Counted from the first letter of the stretch, positions 11,338 through 24,781 are shown. The stretch: DNA of 64,000 nt from Sarcocystis neurona (GCA_000727475.1 KL647290.1:1796910-1860909); one strand, 5' to 3'. Translations and numbers: made by a program. The notes: generated by a model not told the origin, from the sequence alone.

Positions 11338-12895
11338 GGAGAGTATCTGCAGCGGAGAGAACTCTTTTCAAGGAAAGCGAGGCACCACAAGATGGAAGAG
11401 ATCCGTGCCAGAAGCAAGACTGCAAAACACAAAAGAAAGAGAGGGATGGAGACGAAGAGCAAAGAAGTAAATACGAGGAAGCAAGGGAGCAAGAAGAAGT
11501 AGGTAATGCGGAAGCGACTGGACAAGCTGGATATCGTGGAAAAATGAGGGACGGCATAAGCGCTTCCTGGTGGGAACGAAGGAAAGAATACAACTGAAGA
11601 AGTTGAGATGTGCGCTTGTTCGCGGCACGCCTGTATATCTTTTCACGCTGCAGACTACATTTGAGAACAGCACATACATCCAGTTGGAAAAATGAAGTCA
11701 CGCAAAGAAAGTGTTTTTCTTCAAACGTTTACACATGCATATATATAGGTAGACACAGATAGGTAGACAAATAGATTGGTAGTCAGCGATCGTTGTGTAC
11801 CTGTGTCTCGAATGCTTTACACACGTAGATACGCATGTATGTAAAGATACAAAACTGAGAAGACGTCTCTGGGGAAATTTGAAAGAGTAGGGCTCAACGG
11901 TGGCAGGTCGTGAAGAAGTGCCCGTTACCAGCTGCAACGTTCATGGACTCATGCGTGCAGAAAGGAGCAGGACAACACACTGGTGTATGCAGCCAGCGTG
12001 CACGCCCGGTAATCTACTGCCTATCCCTGTACACAGATGAAGTTTACGAAGGCGTCACACCCACAGATATGTACGCAAGCGCTCTGTGGGTGCACGCAGC
12101 AGAGTCACACATATACTCGCAGAGAAAGGACTGTGAAACAATGTGTTTATATTGAACATTTCGATAGCGCGGTGAAAGAGTGGTCTTCAAAGTGTCCAGG
12201 TCCTGCGTATATAGGTCGTGCCATGCACAGCCCATATGCGTTGGGGATGCCAAACCTTGCGCAGTGATATATCGGAATGTTTCGGAAATTTCGTTTACTC
12301 TAGAGGATCTCATTGCCACAATTGGACACAGGCAGATTCGTCAGACCATACGCATGTGCGCTCGAATCAGTCCTGATGTGGTCCGTGCTCTTCCGCCCAG
12401 TATTTAGGCACTCGTCGGACGATTTGAGATGCTGTTCGAGAGAAAGGTGTGTAAGCCTTTCTGCTCAGCTGGCGATTTTGCGTGTTTTAGGTGGTTATCG
12501 AAAGAAAAAATATCTTGGTTTGTGTTTTTCTAGTACGCTGGCACGCCACACTCCAGCTCAGTTGGTGTGCCCATGCAGCTGAATATGTATGGCTATCTTG
12601 GACCTGAGCCATCATCCCTGAGTCAGAGACTTGGGTGTACAACGTCCTTCACACACGAGGAGTACGCGTACACATCTGATGCACCGACCACAACCGTGTG
12701 CGTAAAAATTATCTGTTTGTCTGAAGGGCTGAAAACAGACTTTTGTACGGAAGGAGCATATACTGCCAAGACTCGACATACATGTACAGAGACAGATCAA
12801 ACATAAGTACGTATCTATGTGTGCACAAATATAGAGAGAGAGGGATGCATAGGCAGATGTATAGATGTCCGGATAAGTTGGAAATTATACGCGTA

Positions 12896-12945
12896 CACAC
12901 ATACATGCATATATACATACATATATACATACATACATACATACC
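12896..12945. repeat. CATA tetranucleotide microsatellite
   Basis: Runs of ACATACATACAT interspersed with ATAT over about 50 bp. Confidence 0.9.
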
Positions 12946-15389
12946 TGGACGCAAGGGCGACCTCGTGGTTACATCTTTTAAGTAAGCCGTGGCTGATCAA
13001 GACAATCACAGCAACAAAACCTGGGGTTTAGAGTACCCCACGGTACTGACGCATATAAATATGACGGGGGGCACCACCGCTGAAAATACACCCACGCAGC
13101 TATAGGTATGGACATTTGTACGTAATCGTACGACTGCACATGCTCAGGGGTAGAAGCGATGATAAGCAGACGCATACCAACTTGGGCTCAACTTCAAAAG
13201 GTGGTTTGACTGCCTTGAGCTGTTTGAGGCACGTCGGCTTCGCTTCGACGTAAGCTGCACACAAAGAATGCGCTTGGCGTGCATTACGCCTGTAGAGCCG
13301 ACTTTATTTACAGCTGCACGAGGAGTTTTGTTTGTATGTGTGCGCACGCATGTCTAGAAGCAGAGACCTGTATGTACGGAGACAGGGCAGTGCCCTTACA
13401 GGGCAAAGAACGTAGATTTCTTGAGCCTCAGATCAAAATCCAGCTCCTCTTGAGAGTTTCAAGTGGCACCTCGAATGTGGAATTCGTCCACTGCCGTACA
13501 TGTCCCTCCCCATATTGTAAGAGCGGATAGCATCCCTGAACGTGCATCCACGGTTGAACATTCAGGTGCATATTTAGGAAGCTATACGCTGGTGTATATC
13601 TGAGTCTATCGGATATCTCTTCATACGTGCAATACTATACGATTACGTAGTGAATAGAGTTCTACCGGCTTGCAACAGTTCTACCGACTTGCATCAGCGA
13701 CTAACTGGCCGTTGAGAATACGCGACGGCGCGCCCCCAAAACATCATCGCACTGCAGTACAAACCGTCCGAACAGAATTTTTTTTTCCTAAACATGCGTT
13801 ATAGATTGCTACGTAATGCAGATGTTACGAGGTGAGCCACTACGACCTAAAAAGTGTCGAGCCTGGTTCGGCCGTCTCAGGGGAGTATAGCCTGTTGCGG
13901 TAGGACGTACGACCAGAGGGTGTGGAAAAAAACCGGTGGCCACTGTCTAACATATGTTTTTTTCGTTTTTCTCAGAGAGATGTAAGATGTGTCAAACGAA
14001 AACGGTCTTTTCTTCCACGTACTTCAACCGTATAGGGCGTCCGCCATAGAAATGCGCACTCGCCCACGGCTGAAGTGGAAAAAGTCCGAAAACTGCTGTC
14101 TCAGTCTGCACATGCTGAACGAGAAGAGACAGAAGGGTTAGAGAAGGCTGTCCTGTTTCAACTGGAATTCAGAGGGAGACAGAGATGGCAACTGAAAGGT
14201 AACTAGAAAAATAGTACGGGTGATCGCAACCAAGAAGAACGGCGCAGTGTTCTCGTAGGCTGGGTGCAGTTTTTGGGCAAAGAAGAGCATGGAATGAGCC
14301 CAGAAGTCATGGGGAGAAAAATCTCCCACTTTAGAGTGGCAGTGTAGCAGGAGCATCGAAGCAGAGCGAGCTGCGGTTAGAACAAAGAGTACCAACAGTG
14401 ACCCGACTGAGAAACAGGCTTTGGATAGGCGAACAGGGAAAGAGCGGTAGCGATACCTACAGACTTCAGCTAAAGCTTATAGGGGGGCAGTGTTGATACT
14501 GATACGCGTGAACAGGAAACAAAAACTGTTTGATAACGCAGACACTCAGGCATTCTCAACATCGCAAGAGACTTGCAGGGGTACAAGACAGGAGTGAAAA
14601 TAAGGGGGATATCTTCTTTCCTGCGCTGAAAGAAGCTCTGTAACACAGGGTGGAGGTCTGCACGAAAAAGTGGTAAGACACTGACTCTTTCGAGTCCTTT
14701 TAAACGAACAGTGTACGGTTACTGGATACGGTAATGTTGCACGAGACGCAGACGACGGCCACAATTAGTGCCTGATTGTCCCTGCGCGTATGGAAAAAAT
14801 TCGAAGCGTATATAGTCAACTGTCGTTTTGAGTGAAACCCTGGATACAGAAAGACAGTTGAGACTGCTTAGGAGCCTGGTGTCGCAGGGAAACACTTTCA
14901 GCTTCTGAGGATCCGTAAAAAGTAGGTGCAGAGGTGTTCCACCGTGCCGCAGAATATATCGTTGATTTTGGTGTCCTCTTGACTTCCCCCCGCCTCAGGC
15001 ATGCTTCAGCAATCCTACCAGTTACAGGTGTGTATATGTCTATATGTATGTATGTGCATACACGAACACGTGTCCACACGTGTACACGTACGTGGGCGTA
15101 TCTGCGACCGAACCTACGCGCTCAAGCGGCCTACGCGCAGCTGTCTCCCTCCTTTTGGTAAACTATGTGTACATAGACGAACACCACGCAGGCGCGTATG
15201 TTATGCCTACGTATACAAGTGTACATACGCGCGTAGATGTGCAATTCAGAAAAACTACAGTGAATGGTTTTTGCGGCTCTTAATTATGGAGGCGCATCAC
15301 AGACAGATTCACGGGTTTACCAAAGATAGCGTGTACCACACGCGAGCAGCGAGCATAACGTGTGCTGACAATACACACGCACATACATA

Positions 15390-15391
15390 CG

Positions 15392-15422
<31 letters not shown>

Positions 15423-15480
15423 GTAAGTATACGTATACGTATGTATCTATGTGCATATATATATATATATATGTATGTAT
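15390..15480. repeat. Two TA microsatellites separated by TACG-rich DNA
   Basis: TA runs at about 15391-15420 and 15454-15480 flank a stretch of GTATACGTATAC-type sequence. Confidence 0.9.
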
Positions 15481-18424
15481 GAACAACCACTGTCCCGGCC
15501 TCACGTGACTGTCACCGCCAAAGGTACGGGTGGGGTGAGACAACCACTGGCGCGGGTGGTGCTTCCTGCGGCTGTTTGTAGACGCTTCGGCTTCGTTTTC
15601 ACGTTGTTTGTTATTCCCCCCGAATAACATGCATTATCCGCGACGAAGCAGAATTGAGTGAGCTGTGCGCTAATTCGTGATTCTTGCCGCAAAAGTTGCA
15701 ACCCGCTCGGGATGTCTACAAATGACGTGTCTATATCGTCTCTCCTCCGCTTGGTTCTGCTCATCGGGTCTTGCCTCTGTTGCGACTGCTAGTGTTGCGC
15801 GTAGTAGTGGTTCTGCCTGTACTGGTTCGGCCGGCGCTGCTGTAGCCGCTTTCGATAGCACGGCGAGTGTAGCCGATGTTGCCCGTGGTGCTTGTCAGCG
15901 ACTGTTGCGGCGTTCACCGCTGCCATTGCTGTTCTGGCTGTTCCCGTCGCCGAGCCACTGTTGCTGATGTTAATGGCTTTCTGATTGTCATGCTTGTTTT
16001 CTGCGGTGCGAGGCCGCGAGCTATGCGTACCCCCCAGGAGGTCCCTGCTGCCATGTCCCTCCAGAAGAGGTATACGTGACGGCCGATGCAAGTAGTGCGG
16101 GCGTGCGAGTGGTCTTACTACATCTTTGTGAAGTCGGAGAACTAAATTCTAATTAGGGTGAATCATAGTTTGTTGAAGTGTCCACACCGCCACTTGCAAA
16201 CTGCTGGTTCTCCCTCTTACTAGTTGAAGAATTTTCTGGTATGATAGGATGCAGCCGTAGCCTTCGTGTACACGAATACACGCGTGCGCGATAATACATT
16301 GATTGCCCTCTCGTATTCCTTCCGCAGCTACCGCCTCGTTATCTCTGACACGGTAAGGGCTGTCTAGACTTACGATGGGATGTTAGTACAGAGACGCATT
16401 ATGAAGGTGACCACATTTTAGGGAAAGCTTGTCGTCGAACGGTGACTCTGTAAAAGACTCCACCGTATCTACCAAGCAGCTCTGTTCAAATATATACATA
16501 TACGTGTATATTACACGCTTGTCCAGAAGCTTTGCTGGTATCGTATCCTGTGTCCATCCTACGACACGGCGATGTAACGCATGTTAGAATGCAGACTGCA
16601 TAATCTTGTACACCTGGGTACCTACGCAGTTTTGGGTTCCACGCAAATACACAAATGACACGACGCGTGTGTTCAAGCTGTTGCATTCATATGTACTTGC
16701 TCACGTGTTTACCTCTGTCTCTAGCTCGATAACATCGTTTAAAACTCGGGCCAAGTGACGCAAATATATCCCGTGGAGAGCGTGCATTATGCATCCTGTG
16801 GACCGGGGTGCGTGTTTTTGTCAGTGCGCGTGTGGAGGAAGGTAGCCCCCTGTATGCTGACTGTAAGCGTAAGTTTTGCTTTGTTTTCCCGCGGTCTGGA
16901 ATCAATGGACGGCGAAACCAGGCAGGCAATTTCTCCAGCACAATCCTTGAAGATGCACTTCTGTGTTCGGAACGGCATGTGTCTCATCCAAGTCGTGTCT
17001 ACCTACTGCATGTATACGCACGTCTACGTTCGTATATATATGCGATGTATGCTCCGCGTTATACATGTGGACTAACACTCTGACACGCTTTTTCGCGACC
17101 GGCTGAGTGTGCCGCGGTTCGCTTGTACGTAACCACGTGGATCATCCTGAGACACCTACGGTGAACGGTGCGACGGTGTATGTGGGCGGCTGTTTTCCGT
17201 TGTAATGGATTTTCTAGTTTGCTTGTCGCATCCCTCTCTTCTTTGCCGCCCCTCCCCATCTGTCTCCAGATGTACCTAGAGACAGATACGGAGGGAGGGA
17301 CATCGAGTCCCCATCACTGACTTATTGATCTGCGTACGTACATACGTCTGACGATAGGCACAGATCGTGCTGATACCGTATGGGAAGCCTAGCCGTCTGT
17401 CCTAGCCCGGAAGGCGGGAAGATCTGTGCACACCTTGCTCAGTTGGATACACGCGGAGTTTGCGCATTTGCGCAGTGCACCTGTGTAGAATCAGATGGGT
17501 CCTTGTGTGTGCTTGTATCAGACGTACATCCGGCCTTGTACACTCACGTGTAGATGCGGCTACACGTGCATACGTGCACGCGCGTCAACTATGGGTTTGT
17601 AGAGACACGTCTACATACATAATTATGTATAAAAAAGACCCATAGCTACATATGTTTCGTAGATGCGGATGTCAAAGTCTGTGGTCTTCAGTTGTCTTAC
17701 CTCGTGGGCCGCTGTCAACACGCTCGCTCGCAGCTGCGCGTGTTTCTACACGGGGCCAGACTCCGCCGCCACAATCAAGACTTCTGTGTGAGCGGCCAAG
17801 GTTACACCTAGGGCAGAATCCCCCGCGTGAATGGCCCCCTAAGTAAACACACAGATGTGCACGTATGTACGGAGGCGTGTGTGCTGCTACAAACGCAGAA
17901 CGCACAAGAGTGTGCGCAACAGTGGACGTAGTTTTCTTTTCCTGCAGTCGCCCGCTTTGCGTCTTTCGCGTCAGATAAAGAAGCGTCTGTGTCCTCAGAT
18001 GTCTTACGCACGTGTGCACTCACGCGTACACGGCCACGAGCATGTACAGGTGCATGAACACACCTCTGGCAAGTACCGCGAAGGCAGAAAGATGCGTACA
18101 AACTCCTGGGGGACGCAAATTAGGGAAGGTATGCATGTACTATAGGGGCCTCGCTGGCGTCAGAAGGATTGCTGCTGGTGAGTATAGCTTCTACGGAGAA
18201 AACATATCCCTTTACGTGCACCGGAAGCGGTTCTGGGTCGGGCGCATGACGTGGACACAGCCAGAGACGGACCAACTCTTCGTTCACGGACAACGAAATG
18301 TGAAGGGCGTGCAAAGAGAACGGCTGGCGAATGCAATGAATACTCTAGGGAAATATCGGAAGTCCGACTGGACAACAAGAATGACACGCGAAAGTGTATA
18401 ACAAACGAATGGACGCACGAGAAA

Positions 18425-20509
18425 ATGGCAAGACGCGTGGTGATTGCCGCCGCCTGCAGTTCTGGACGCGTGAAGGCTCTGCGTGTACTTCTGCTGCTGT
18501 TCCAGCAGGTCTCCGCTGCAGTCGTGATGCGCGCTCTCTTTCCCCTCCTTCTTGGTACTTCCCCAGCGAAAGTGAGTCTCCCGAGACTGGATGTAGCGGC
18601 AGCCGAGGCAACAGAAGACCCTGAACGAGCCGCAGCAGCCGCTGCAGCAGCAGACTACAGCAACCGCCGCATCACCGGCAAAGACAGGCTAGCTGAAAAT
18701 CTACTCTCCACAGGTAGAGCAGCATACGGAGAAGAAGGAATGGGAGCACGGGTAGACAGAAGGGACACAGCAGGAGCAGGAGCTCCTACGATCAACCCGG
18801 GAGTGGCGACAGAGAAAGAAGCAGTTCAAAATAAGCCAACGTGGCAAACAGCAGGGAAACCGGTAGGGCGAGGATGGGCAGGAGAAACCGCAGAAGCAAA
18901 GGAGAGAGCACCAGCAGGTACAAGTGGGTGGAACGCACAAGATGTCGCGGCAACAGGGCGCGGAGCGGTGGACGAAGCAGCCGCGGCAGGAGGATCAGCG
19001 TTGTCGTACGAAGAAGCAGCAGTGCCTTTGAACAGCAGAACAACACCGCTCTCATTTGGACGATCGGCAGCACCGGAACCAGTGAACGGGGAGGCAGCAG
19101 CGACATCTGGAGGCATGGACCTCTCAATCCCCTCCAGGCGGTCGTCACCACCTCCCAATTCTCGAAAAAATTATGCGCCGTCTCAGGTTCGAAAGCCAGC
19201 AGCAGGGCTAGAGCGGCCAACAGCTGCTGCTGCCCTCGAGAAGACAGCGCGTCTGTCGCCGCTTGCAATGGCAGCTTATGAGCGCGCAGCAGCGGCAAGC
19301 CTCCCGAGAGCCACAACAGCCGCACCGCTTGCTGATCAAAGGCCGGCAGGGGCGCCACCTCCCAGATTCGCTTCCCTGAAGCGAGGGGGAGCAGCAGCTC
19401 TAGAGCGAGCAGCAGCAGCAGCAGCCGCAGCGCGTGCGGGCACAGGAAGTAGTCGCGCAGCGTCACCGGAAGTGTTATCAGAGAATGCGAGTGGGTCGTC
19501 GAAAAAGGTGTCCCCTGTTGCTCCTGCCCCGCCAGATGCACCAGGAGTAAGCAGCACCGGGTCGGCTGCACTCGCAGGAGGCTCGCCTGCTGCTTCGTTG
19601 ACGCCTGTTCCGACCACGGCTGCGCGTCCCGCGTCTTCTTCTTCTACTTCCTCTTCTTCAGCTCCTCCGTCTCTCCTTCCCGCCCCTGCTCCTGCACCTG
19701 CTGCTCCTCCTGCCGCAGAGACTGTGTCCTCGTTTGCAGCTGCGCTGCTGACGGGCACAGTGCGAAGGCTTGCATTCGAACGTTGCGACCGCTATACGCA
19801 GAAAGTGGCAATAACAGCAAGACCAGGGGATACAATAGTCGCAGAATGCCAGGGTGCTGCGCGTACAATTCCTACGGATATTGAATCTTTCTGCTGTAGA
19901 GGCTCTTGCGGGCGCTGCACGAATAAGTCTGCTGTCCGTTACAACACCCTCTATCGCACGGGTTTGATACCGCATTTTCGCTACGCTGCGGGTGACGGCA
20001 TCAGATCAGCGTGGAGGTTGAAGATACCCGAGTCTCTGCAGCCACCTTATCCTACATTTAGCGTTGCGTGGCTAGGGCCTGCCGCGCTCGACATTCCTAT
20101 AGAATCCATTGCGGGTGCGACTGGAATACCTACGGCCACCCTGGTTATTCACATAGAAGCTCAGCGACAGCCCGAGGACAGACTCGCGCTGCTGCGCTCG
20201 CCGGGCGCGGCTGCTGAGTGTTCGGTAGACGAGCCGCAGAAAAAAAAAGAAGAGGAAGAAGACGATATGCTTACGGATGAAGAACGCCGTGAAGAATACG
20301 GGAGACTTTATGAAAGAACGCCGTTCGGCTTGCGTAGAGTAAGTCACGCACCGGCTGCTGCTGCACCACTCTGTGCGCTGCAGTTGCCCTTCAGAAACGG
20401 CGGCAGTGGCGTAAGACACCTGGTACCTCTACTAGAGTTTTTACGCTGTGTCCCCTGGAATGTGATCCTTAGTGCCGCTGTCACTGGCAGCATTGCGTTG
20501 TGGACATAG
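18425..20509 (+). CDS. Ala-rich protein with ferredoxin-like C-x4-C-x2-C motif, possible signal peptide
   Basis: Reads 694 residues from the ATG at 18425; the frame is open further upstream but has no earlier ATG. The first 45 residues are hydrophobic (ALRVLLLLFQQVSAAVV, then MRALFPLLLG) and could be a signal peptide or anchor. Residues about 55-440 are Ala/Ser/Thr/Arg low complexity. A normal-composition domain follows, about 441-585. In it, a stretch like a beta-grasp ferredoxin (RPGDTIVAECQGA) leads to CCRGSCGRC, giving C490-x4-C495-x2-C498, the spacing of plant-type [2Fe-2S] ferredoxins. The fourth cysteine expected downstream is not seen, so cluster binding is doubtful. An acidic/Lys run follows (KKKEEEEEDD). 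The C-terminal end, FLRCVPWNVILSAAVTGSIALWT, could be a membrane anchor. Alternatively the GTAAGT near 20339 is a splice donor and the last 57 codons are intron. No family is recognised with certainty. Confidence 0.7.
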   Translation: MARRVVIAAACSSGRVKALRVLLLLFQQVSAAVVMRALFPLLLGTSPAKVSLPRLDVAAAEATEDPERAAAAAAAADYSNRRITGKDRLAENLLSTGRAAYGEEGMGARVDRRDTAGAGAPTINPGVATEKEAVQNKPTWQTAGKPVGRGWAGETAEAKERAPAGTSGWNAQDVAATGRGAVDEAAAAGGSALSYEEAAVPLNSRTTPLSFGRSAAPEPVNGEAAATSGGMDLSIPSRRSSPPPNSRKNYAPSQVRKPAAGLERPTAAAALEKTARLSPLAMAAYERAAAASLPRATTAAPLADQRPAGAPPPRFASLKRGGAAALERAAAAAAAARAGTGSSRAASPEVLSENASGSSKKVSPVAPAPPDAPGVSSTGSAALAGGSPAASLTPVPTTAARPASSSSTSSSSAPPSLLPAPAPAPAAPPAAETVSSFAAALLTGTVRRLAFERCDRYTQKVAITARPGDTIVAECQGAARTIPTDIESFCCRGSCGRCTNKSAVRYNTLYRTGLIPHFRYAAGDGIRSAWRLKIPESLQPPYPTFSVAWLGPAALDIPIESIAGATGIPTATLVIHIEAQRQPEDRLALLRSPGAAAECSVDEPQKKKEEEEDDMLTDEERREEYGRLYERTPFGLRRVSHAPAAAAPLCALQLPFRNGGSGVRHLVPLLEFLRCVPWNVILSAAVTGSIALWT

Positions 20510-22519
20510 CCAAGCAGCCAAACAGCAGAAGGAGCAACAGACAAGACGGGTTGAGAGCACCAGAGTGTCAAGGTCAAACAGCAGTAGTAGCATGTAGCGG
20601 GAAGAAATAAACGATTGAGACGTGAGGAAATAGGAGAGAGGAGGGGAACGATGGGTAACAGAACGCTACCGCGACCGGGAGGAGCTCACAGCGGCGGCAA
20701 TAGAAGCGAAGAAAAGGATCGCGAGGAGAAAGTGGGACCGGAGAGAGACAAGGAAAGGAAGACGGAGAAGAAGCAGAACTATAGAAGGAGAGGGTGGTAA
20801 GGCACAGCAATCGCGGAGGAGAAGAAACGACGGGGGAGATGCTGCACGTGGACAAGAGGAGGGATGTCAAAAGCGAGACCCTAAGACGAGCGAGACGAGA
20901 AGGAAGGGGATAGAAAGTTGAAACTGCTTATCGTCTACTCAAATAGTGTAGAGGAGGAGGAAGGAGGAGGCGCAGCAGTAGCAGCAACAGACGCGGAACC
21001 AGGAAGGGGAAGCAAAACAGATCTAGTGCCGTCCGCAGTCTCAGAAGCAACACGCGCTTCAGGGTCACATGTAAAGTGAATAGAGGGCAGCACCCAGCGG
21101 CTCTAGATTGAAGTAGTGTCCATATCGTTGAGTGAGGGAAACAGCACCAGCAGCAGCAGGTGGCAACAACCGTGGCAGGTAGTCGCACCAGTGGATGGAC
21201 AGCAGCAGCAGCAAGCAAGTGGCAACAGCAGTAGAAGGGCCAAGCAGAAACAGAAAAAGAAGTGGCGTTAACGAGGTACTGCAGTTTGCTGATACGTGAT
21301 ACAAAAATTCCGATGCAGACTGCAGACACGTCACTAGCGGCTGCGAACGTAGAAAAAAGCAGCAGGTGCAGCAGAAGTAGCAAATAGGGCGGGCTGGAAG
21401 AGCAGGGACGAGTGGAAACCATAACCAAGTGGCTTCCGTGCCGCTGCTGTTGCAGACATGAACTCGCAGAGATGGCCACAGGATTCTCAGCGAAACCAGT
21501 ATTAAGAGCTGTAGAACTAATTCGAGTAGCGAGCGCACCAGCCACAGGTTCCTGTGGACAGTTCGTGCAGAAGGCCCTCTTGCACAAGCAGGAAACGCGC
21601 TGAGAAGACACGAAAAGTATTCCGGAGAAGCTATTGCCTGCAGAGACAGCAGCATCCTCGTGGAGAACGTGTTGCATGGAAGGAGGGTGTCAGCAGCGGG
21701 GCATTTGTCGGCTCGTAGCGGAGTGCCGTTTTGAAGAAATAGGACGGGAACAGGACTCAAGAAAGCTTCGCGTAAGGCGCGGCATACGTGTAACCAGATT
21801 AACTTGTAAGATGGGGCAGAAAATCCACAGGGAAGAAAACGAGCTTGCTAACATATCTGCAAGTACCAGCACCGGTTTATTGAAGCCGGATAAAGCAGGT
21901 CGGCGTGGGGTAGGCCGACGATTTCTGTTCCAGTGCCACACAGCCGTACGTGAATTGCTGAAACAGACAGCTTACGACGAGTTGTTGAAAGATAGAAGGA
22001 GCGGCCCGTGGGCAGCAGCAGCCTGTGGGCAGCAGCAGCGGGATGAGGGTCGGAGAGTGAGTGCAACGTGAAGCAAAGGTAGCTGCGCAGATGAACAAGA
22101 AAAGAAGGGGGTCTGCAAGCCCTGCACCACAGTGAGTTCTACGGATGCATGGTCGTCTGTAGACTCACATTCTTTTGCAGGTAACTCGAGACAGAGGTGA
22201 CATCGCTTATGAACAAAAGAAGAATGTTAAACGCAGCAGCGGTCGTTCTGCGGGTGACTAGTGGAACTGTGTGTACTGTTGAAGAAGTGAGATTTAAATA
22301 TAGACAGGAGTGGTGGTGCCGAGAGCTGTCGGAGGTAGTAGGATAGTGAATTTCGAACGCTGCGGAAAGCGGCAGCACCAGCGGGAGCTAAACTTTGAGA
22401 AAACACTAACCAACAGAGATGATTGCATTCTTTGTGTTTGTCTGTAGAGCTAAACAGGTAGCTGATGGTGATTGTTTTTGTCCATCGCAATGCTGCGATG
22501 ACCTGCAGCCAGCGGTTTT
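20510..22519. other. Purine-rich, CAG-rich, coding-like but interrupted DNA
   Basis: Downstream of the Ala-rich gene the plus strand is purine-rich (20577-20935). It then carries short Ala/Glu-rich frames broken by stops, for example VEEEEGGGAAVAATDAEPGR starting near 20948, and a Gln run near 21200. It could be a long 3' UTR, exons I cannot chain, or decayed repeat-coding sequence. Confidence 0.4.
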
Positions 22520-23079
22520 CTTTATTCTGGTTTCCTGAAAGAAACGACTTGCAGAGACTTAGCTAAAATACTACCAAGATCGATAGCGTCACCTGACTCC
22601 TTGTGGCGGGACAGAGCAGCGATAGCGTTGTTCAGGAGCACGACAGATAATCCCGGAGAATCAAGAAACAACAGCTGTGAAGGAAGGTGAGAAGAGAAGG
22701 GAAATAACGGCAACAAAACAAGAACTGACAAGACGGGGAAGGAAGCGACGACAGCATTAACGATAGCGGCAGTGTGACAGTGAGGCGCATGAGAGCAAAG
22801 GCTGTCGAATGTATAGGTGAAAGTACTAGTGGTGGACAGGGAGACGGACAGGCAGAGTAGTTCACAACATTCGTCAAGAATAAAGAAACACACAAGTAGC
22901 GTGTATTTTAACCCCATTAGTAGAGCGGCCGGCTGCAAGACGACATAGACCCTCACTTCCCGCGACTTGTACGTGCACTCCGTGCGCTCTACAGCAGAGG
23001 GGACGCATATTTTGTAGGTGTGTACAGCTAAACGCATAGGGTTCCGCAGGACTGGCGAAACTTCCTCTGCAAAGTCAAA
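22520..23079 (-). CDS. Weak coding candidate, about 185 codons
   Basis: A minus-strand frame stays open from 23079 to a stop at 22522, with no ATG at its start. A possible acceptor (TTTGACTTTGCAG) precedes EVSPVLRNPMRLAVHTYKIC. The end reads FLDSPGLSVVLLNNAIAALS, then DLGSILAKSLQVVSF. The two ends look like protein; the middle is hydrophobic Ser/Leu/Phe low complexity. It could be a terminal exon or a chance frame. Nothing in it is recognised. Confidence 0.22.
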
Positions 23080-24315
23080 CACTGCTGTTCCTTGCTTGTT
23101 TGCACGTGTACTTCGTTTCCGCTGTATATGCTTGCCGTACCATTAGAAACGACGTAGAGCACGCGGCGTCTGTACTTCGTTTACTTGTGAACGTATCGAA
23201 AAGAGTGCGATGTAAAGGAGACGCAGAATCTTGACAAAGGACCACGGGAAGAAATATGAAAGTTAAGCAAGAGTACAGCGAGAAGACATGCGCTCGGGGT
23301 GGAAGGGTGCTCTTACTGAGTGCCGTAAAGATGTCCAAAAGTTGTAAAGCTCCTCCTTTGTTTTTTTCTCAGGTTGTGCATCCTTTTGGTTGTGTAAGCT
23401 ACATCTACGCGTGTCAAAATGGACGTACGCTTGTATGTATGCATGTGTGTATGTATGTGTGTGTGTGTGTGCATACATGTGTCTAGATCTGTATCTCATG
23501 GAGCTCATATATGCGTTGACACCCGTATACACGGATGGATATACTGTATGCAAATATACGCATCCCGGTGTCTCATAGCATGCAGATACATGACAGCAAG
23601 CGCCGACCGAATTCATTTGCTGTTTCAGTCCCAGAATTCATGTGCATGCAGCCGCCCTGTGGAACGCACCATGATTGCACGGATGCGTCAGGTTGGGGGG
23701 CACGCCCTATATACACGGAGTGTGACAGTGATAGAGCATCTGCGCACTTTGTCGTTGAGTGGATATTCATAGCAATAGACGGAGCACACACGGTAAAGCA
23801 CTAAGAGATGAAAATACATACTTTTAATGAAGACGAAGGTGCACTAGAAAAACAGCGTGTCATGAACGGTGTGAGCGGCCACTGACTCTTAGCGTTATAG
23901 GGGTGTACGGTCTGAGTGTGCTTTTAAGATGACAGAAGTAATATGGTTCAACACGGCGGTGCGGAGGCGTGCTCAGCAGAACCTGCCGTCGAGCAGGAAC
24001 AAGCGTTACGGAAGACGCGTACTCCAGTGTCATGCCTGTTACGCAGTCGTCTGTTGTAGACCCAGTGTTTCGGCGATCTGCGTAGCGAAGGTGCAAGAGC
24101 ATTTGTACGTATATGTGTATATATATATATATATATGTGCACGCATGCCTACAAACGTCCAGGCATTTACGTATATGTACAGATTGTCTCACTAGGTATG
24201 CACCATGGTTCACTCATACTCTGAACACTATTGCACGACTATGCCCGAATACGTCTGCACCTCTGGTAGGTTCGAAGCTGACATATTCGTCCCGCTTTAG
24301 AGTTTTCTGTGTCAG

Positions 24316-24533
24316 CTGTCGTGCATTCCTTTCTGTCCGAAGCGCCCGGTGGTAGTCCAGATGCAGGAATCTCGTTATCCCAGAGTAAGGTGGAGTGGAA
24401 GTTACGAATGTACTGTTCATTTCTTGGAGACGTAGTCAGCCAAATCCATGCGTTGCGCCTGTCTAACAAGGATCGTCTGCGTAGTTGCGTTGACGATGCG
24501 CACTGGAAAAAAGTTCTTGATAAGCGCGACTGA
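24316..24533 (+). CDS. Exon-like block, unrecognised
   Basis: After the acceptor TTTTCTGTGTCAG the plus strand reads 72 codons to a TGA: VVHSFLSEAPGGSPDAG, then KVEWKLRMYCSFLGDVVSQI and ending RSCVDDAHWKKVLDKRD. The end is charged and amphipathic, as in a real C-terminus, while the surrounding DNA is not. No upstream exon could be linked and no family is recognised. Confidence 0.27.
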
Positions 24534-24781
24534 CTTTCCCAGACACCCTTGTAAGTAGTGTTCACCTACGTAGGGCTCCGTCTCCGTGCTTGTGCGGATG
24601 TCCACGCGGCGAGTTGTTTCACATCACGTACCCCGGCGCAAAGCCAGTTTGCCCAGGACGCGTCTACCTCCGATTATATGCCGAGACGTCACACGTCACA
24701 CGTAAGTCCTCATCTACTTAGTTTCGTAAGCCAACGTCTCTTCTCGTAGCCCTTATATTTAGTCCTAAGTATTTGTGTGTT

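Larger units (their letters stand above)
11338..18424. other. Intergenic stretch between PEX2 and the Ala-rich gene
   Basis: Contains microsatellites at 12896-12945 and 15390-15480, a small direct repeat at 13663-13703 (unit about 21 bp, TTCTACCGGCTTGCAACAG), and a GC-richer island at 15670-16080. No gene, RNA gene or mobile element is recognised. A hydrophobic minus-strand frame at 14138-14395 is the only other coding-like stretch. Confidence 0.45.

Noticed and set aside
20928..21760. Two overlapping minus-strand frames of 230-250 codons
   Set aside because: Both are Leu/Ser/Cys shadows of purine-rich CAG-type DNA, with no ATG-anchored conserved segment.
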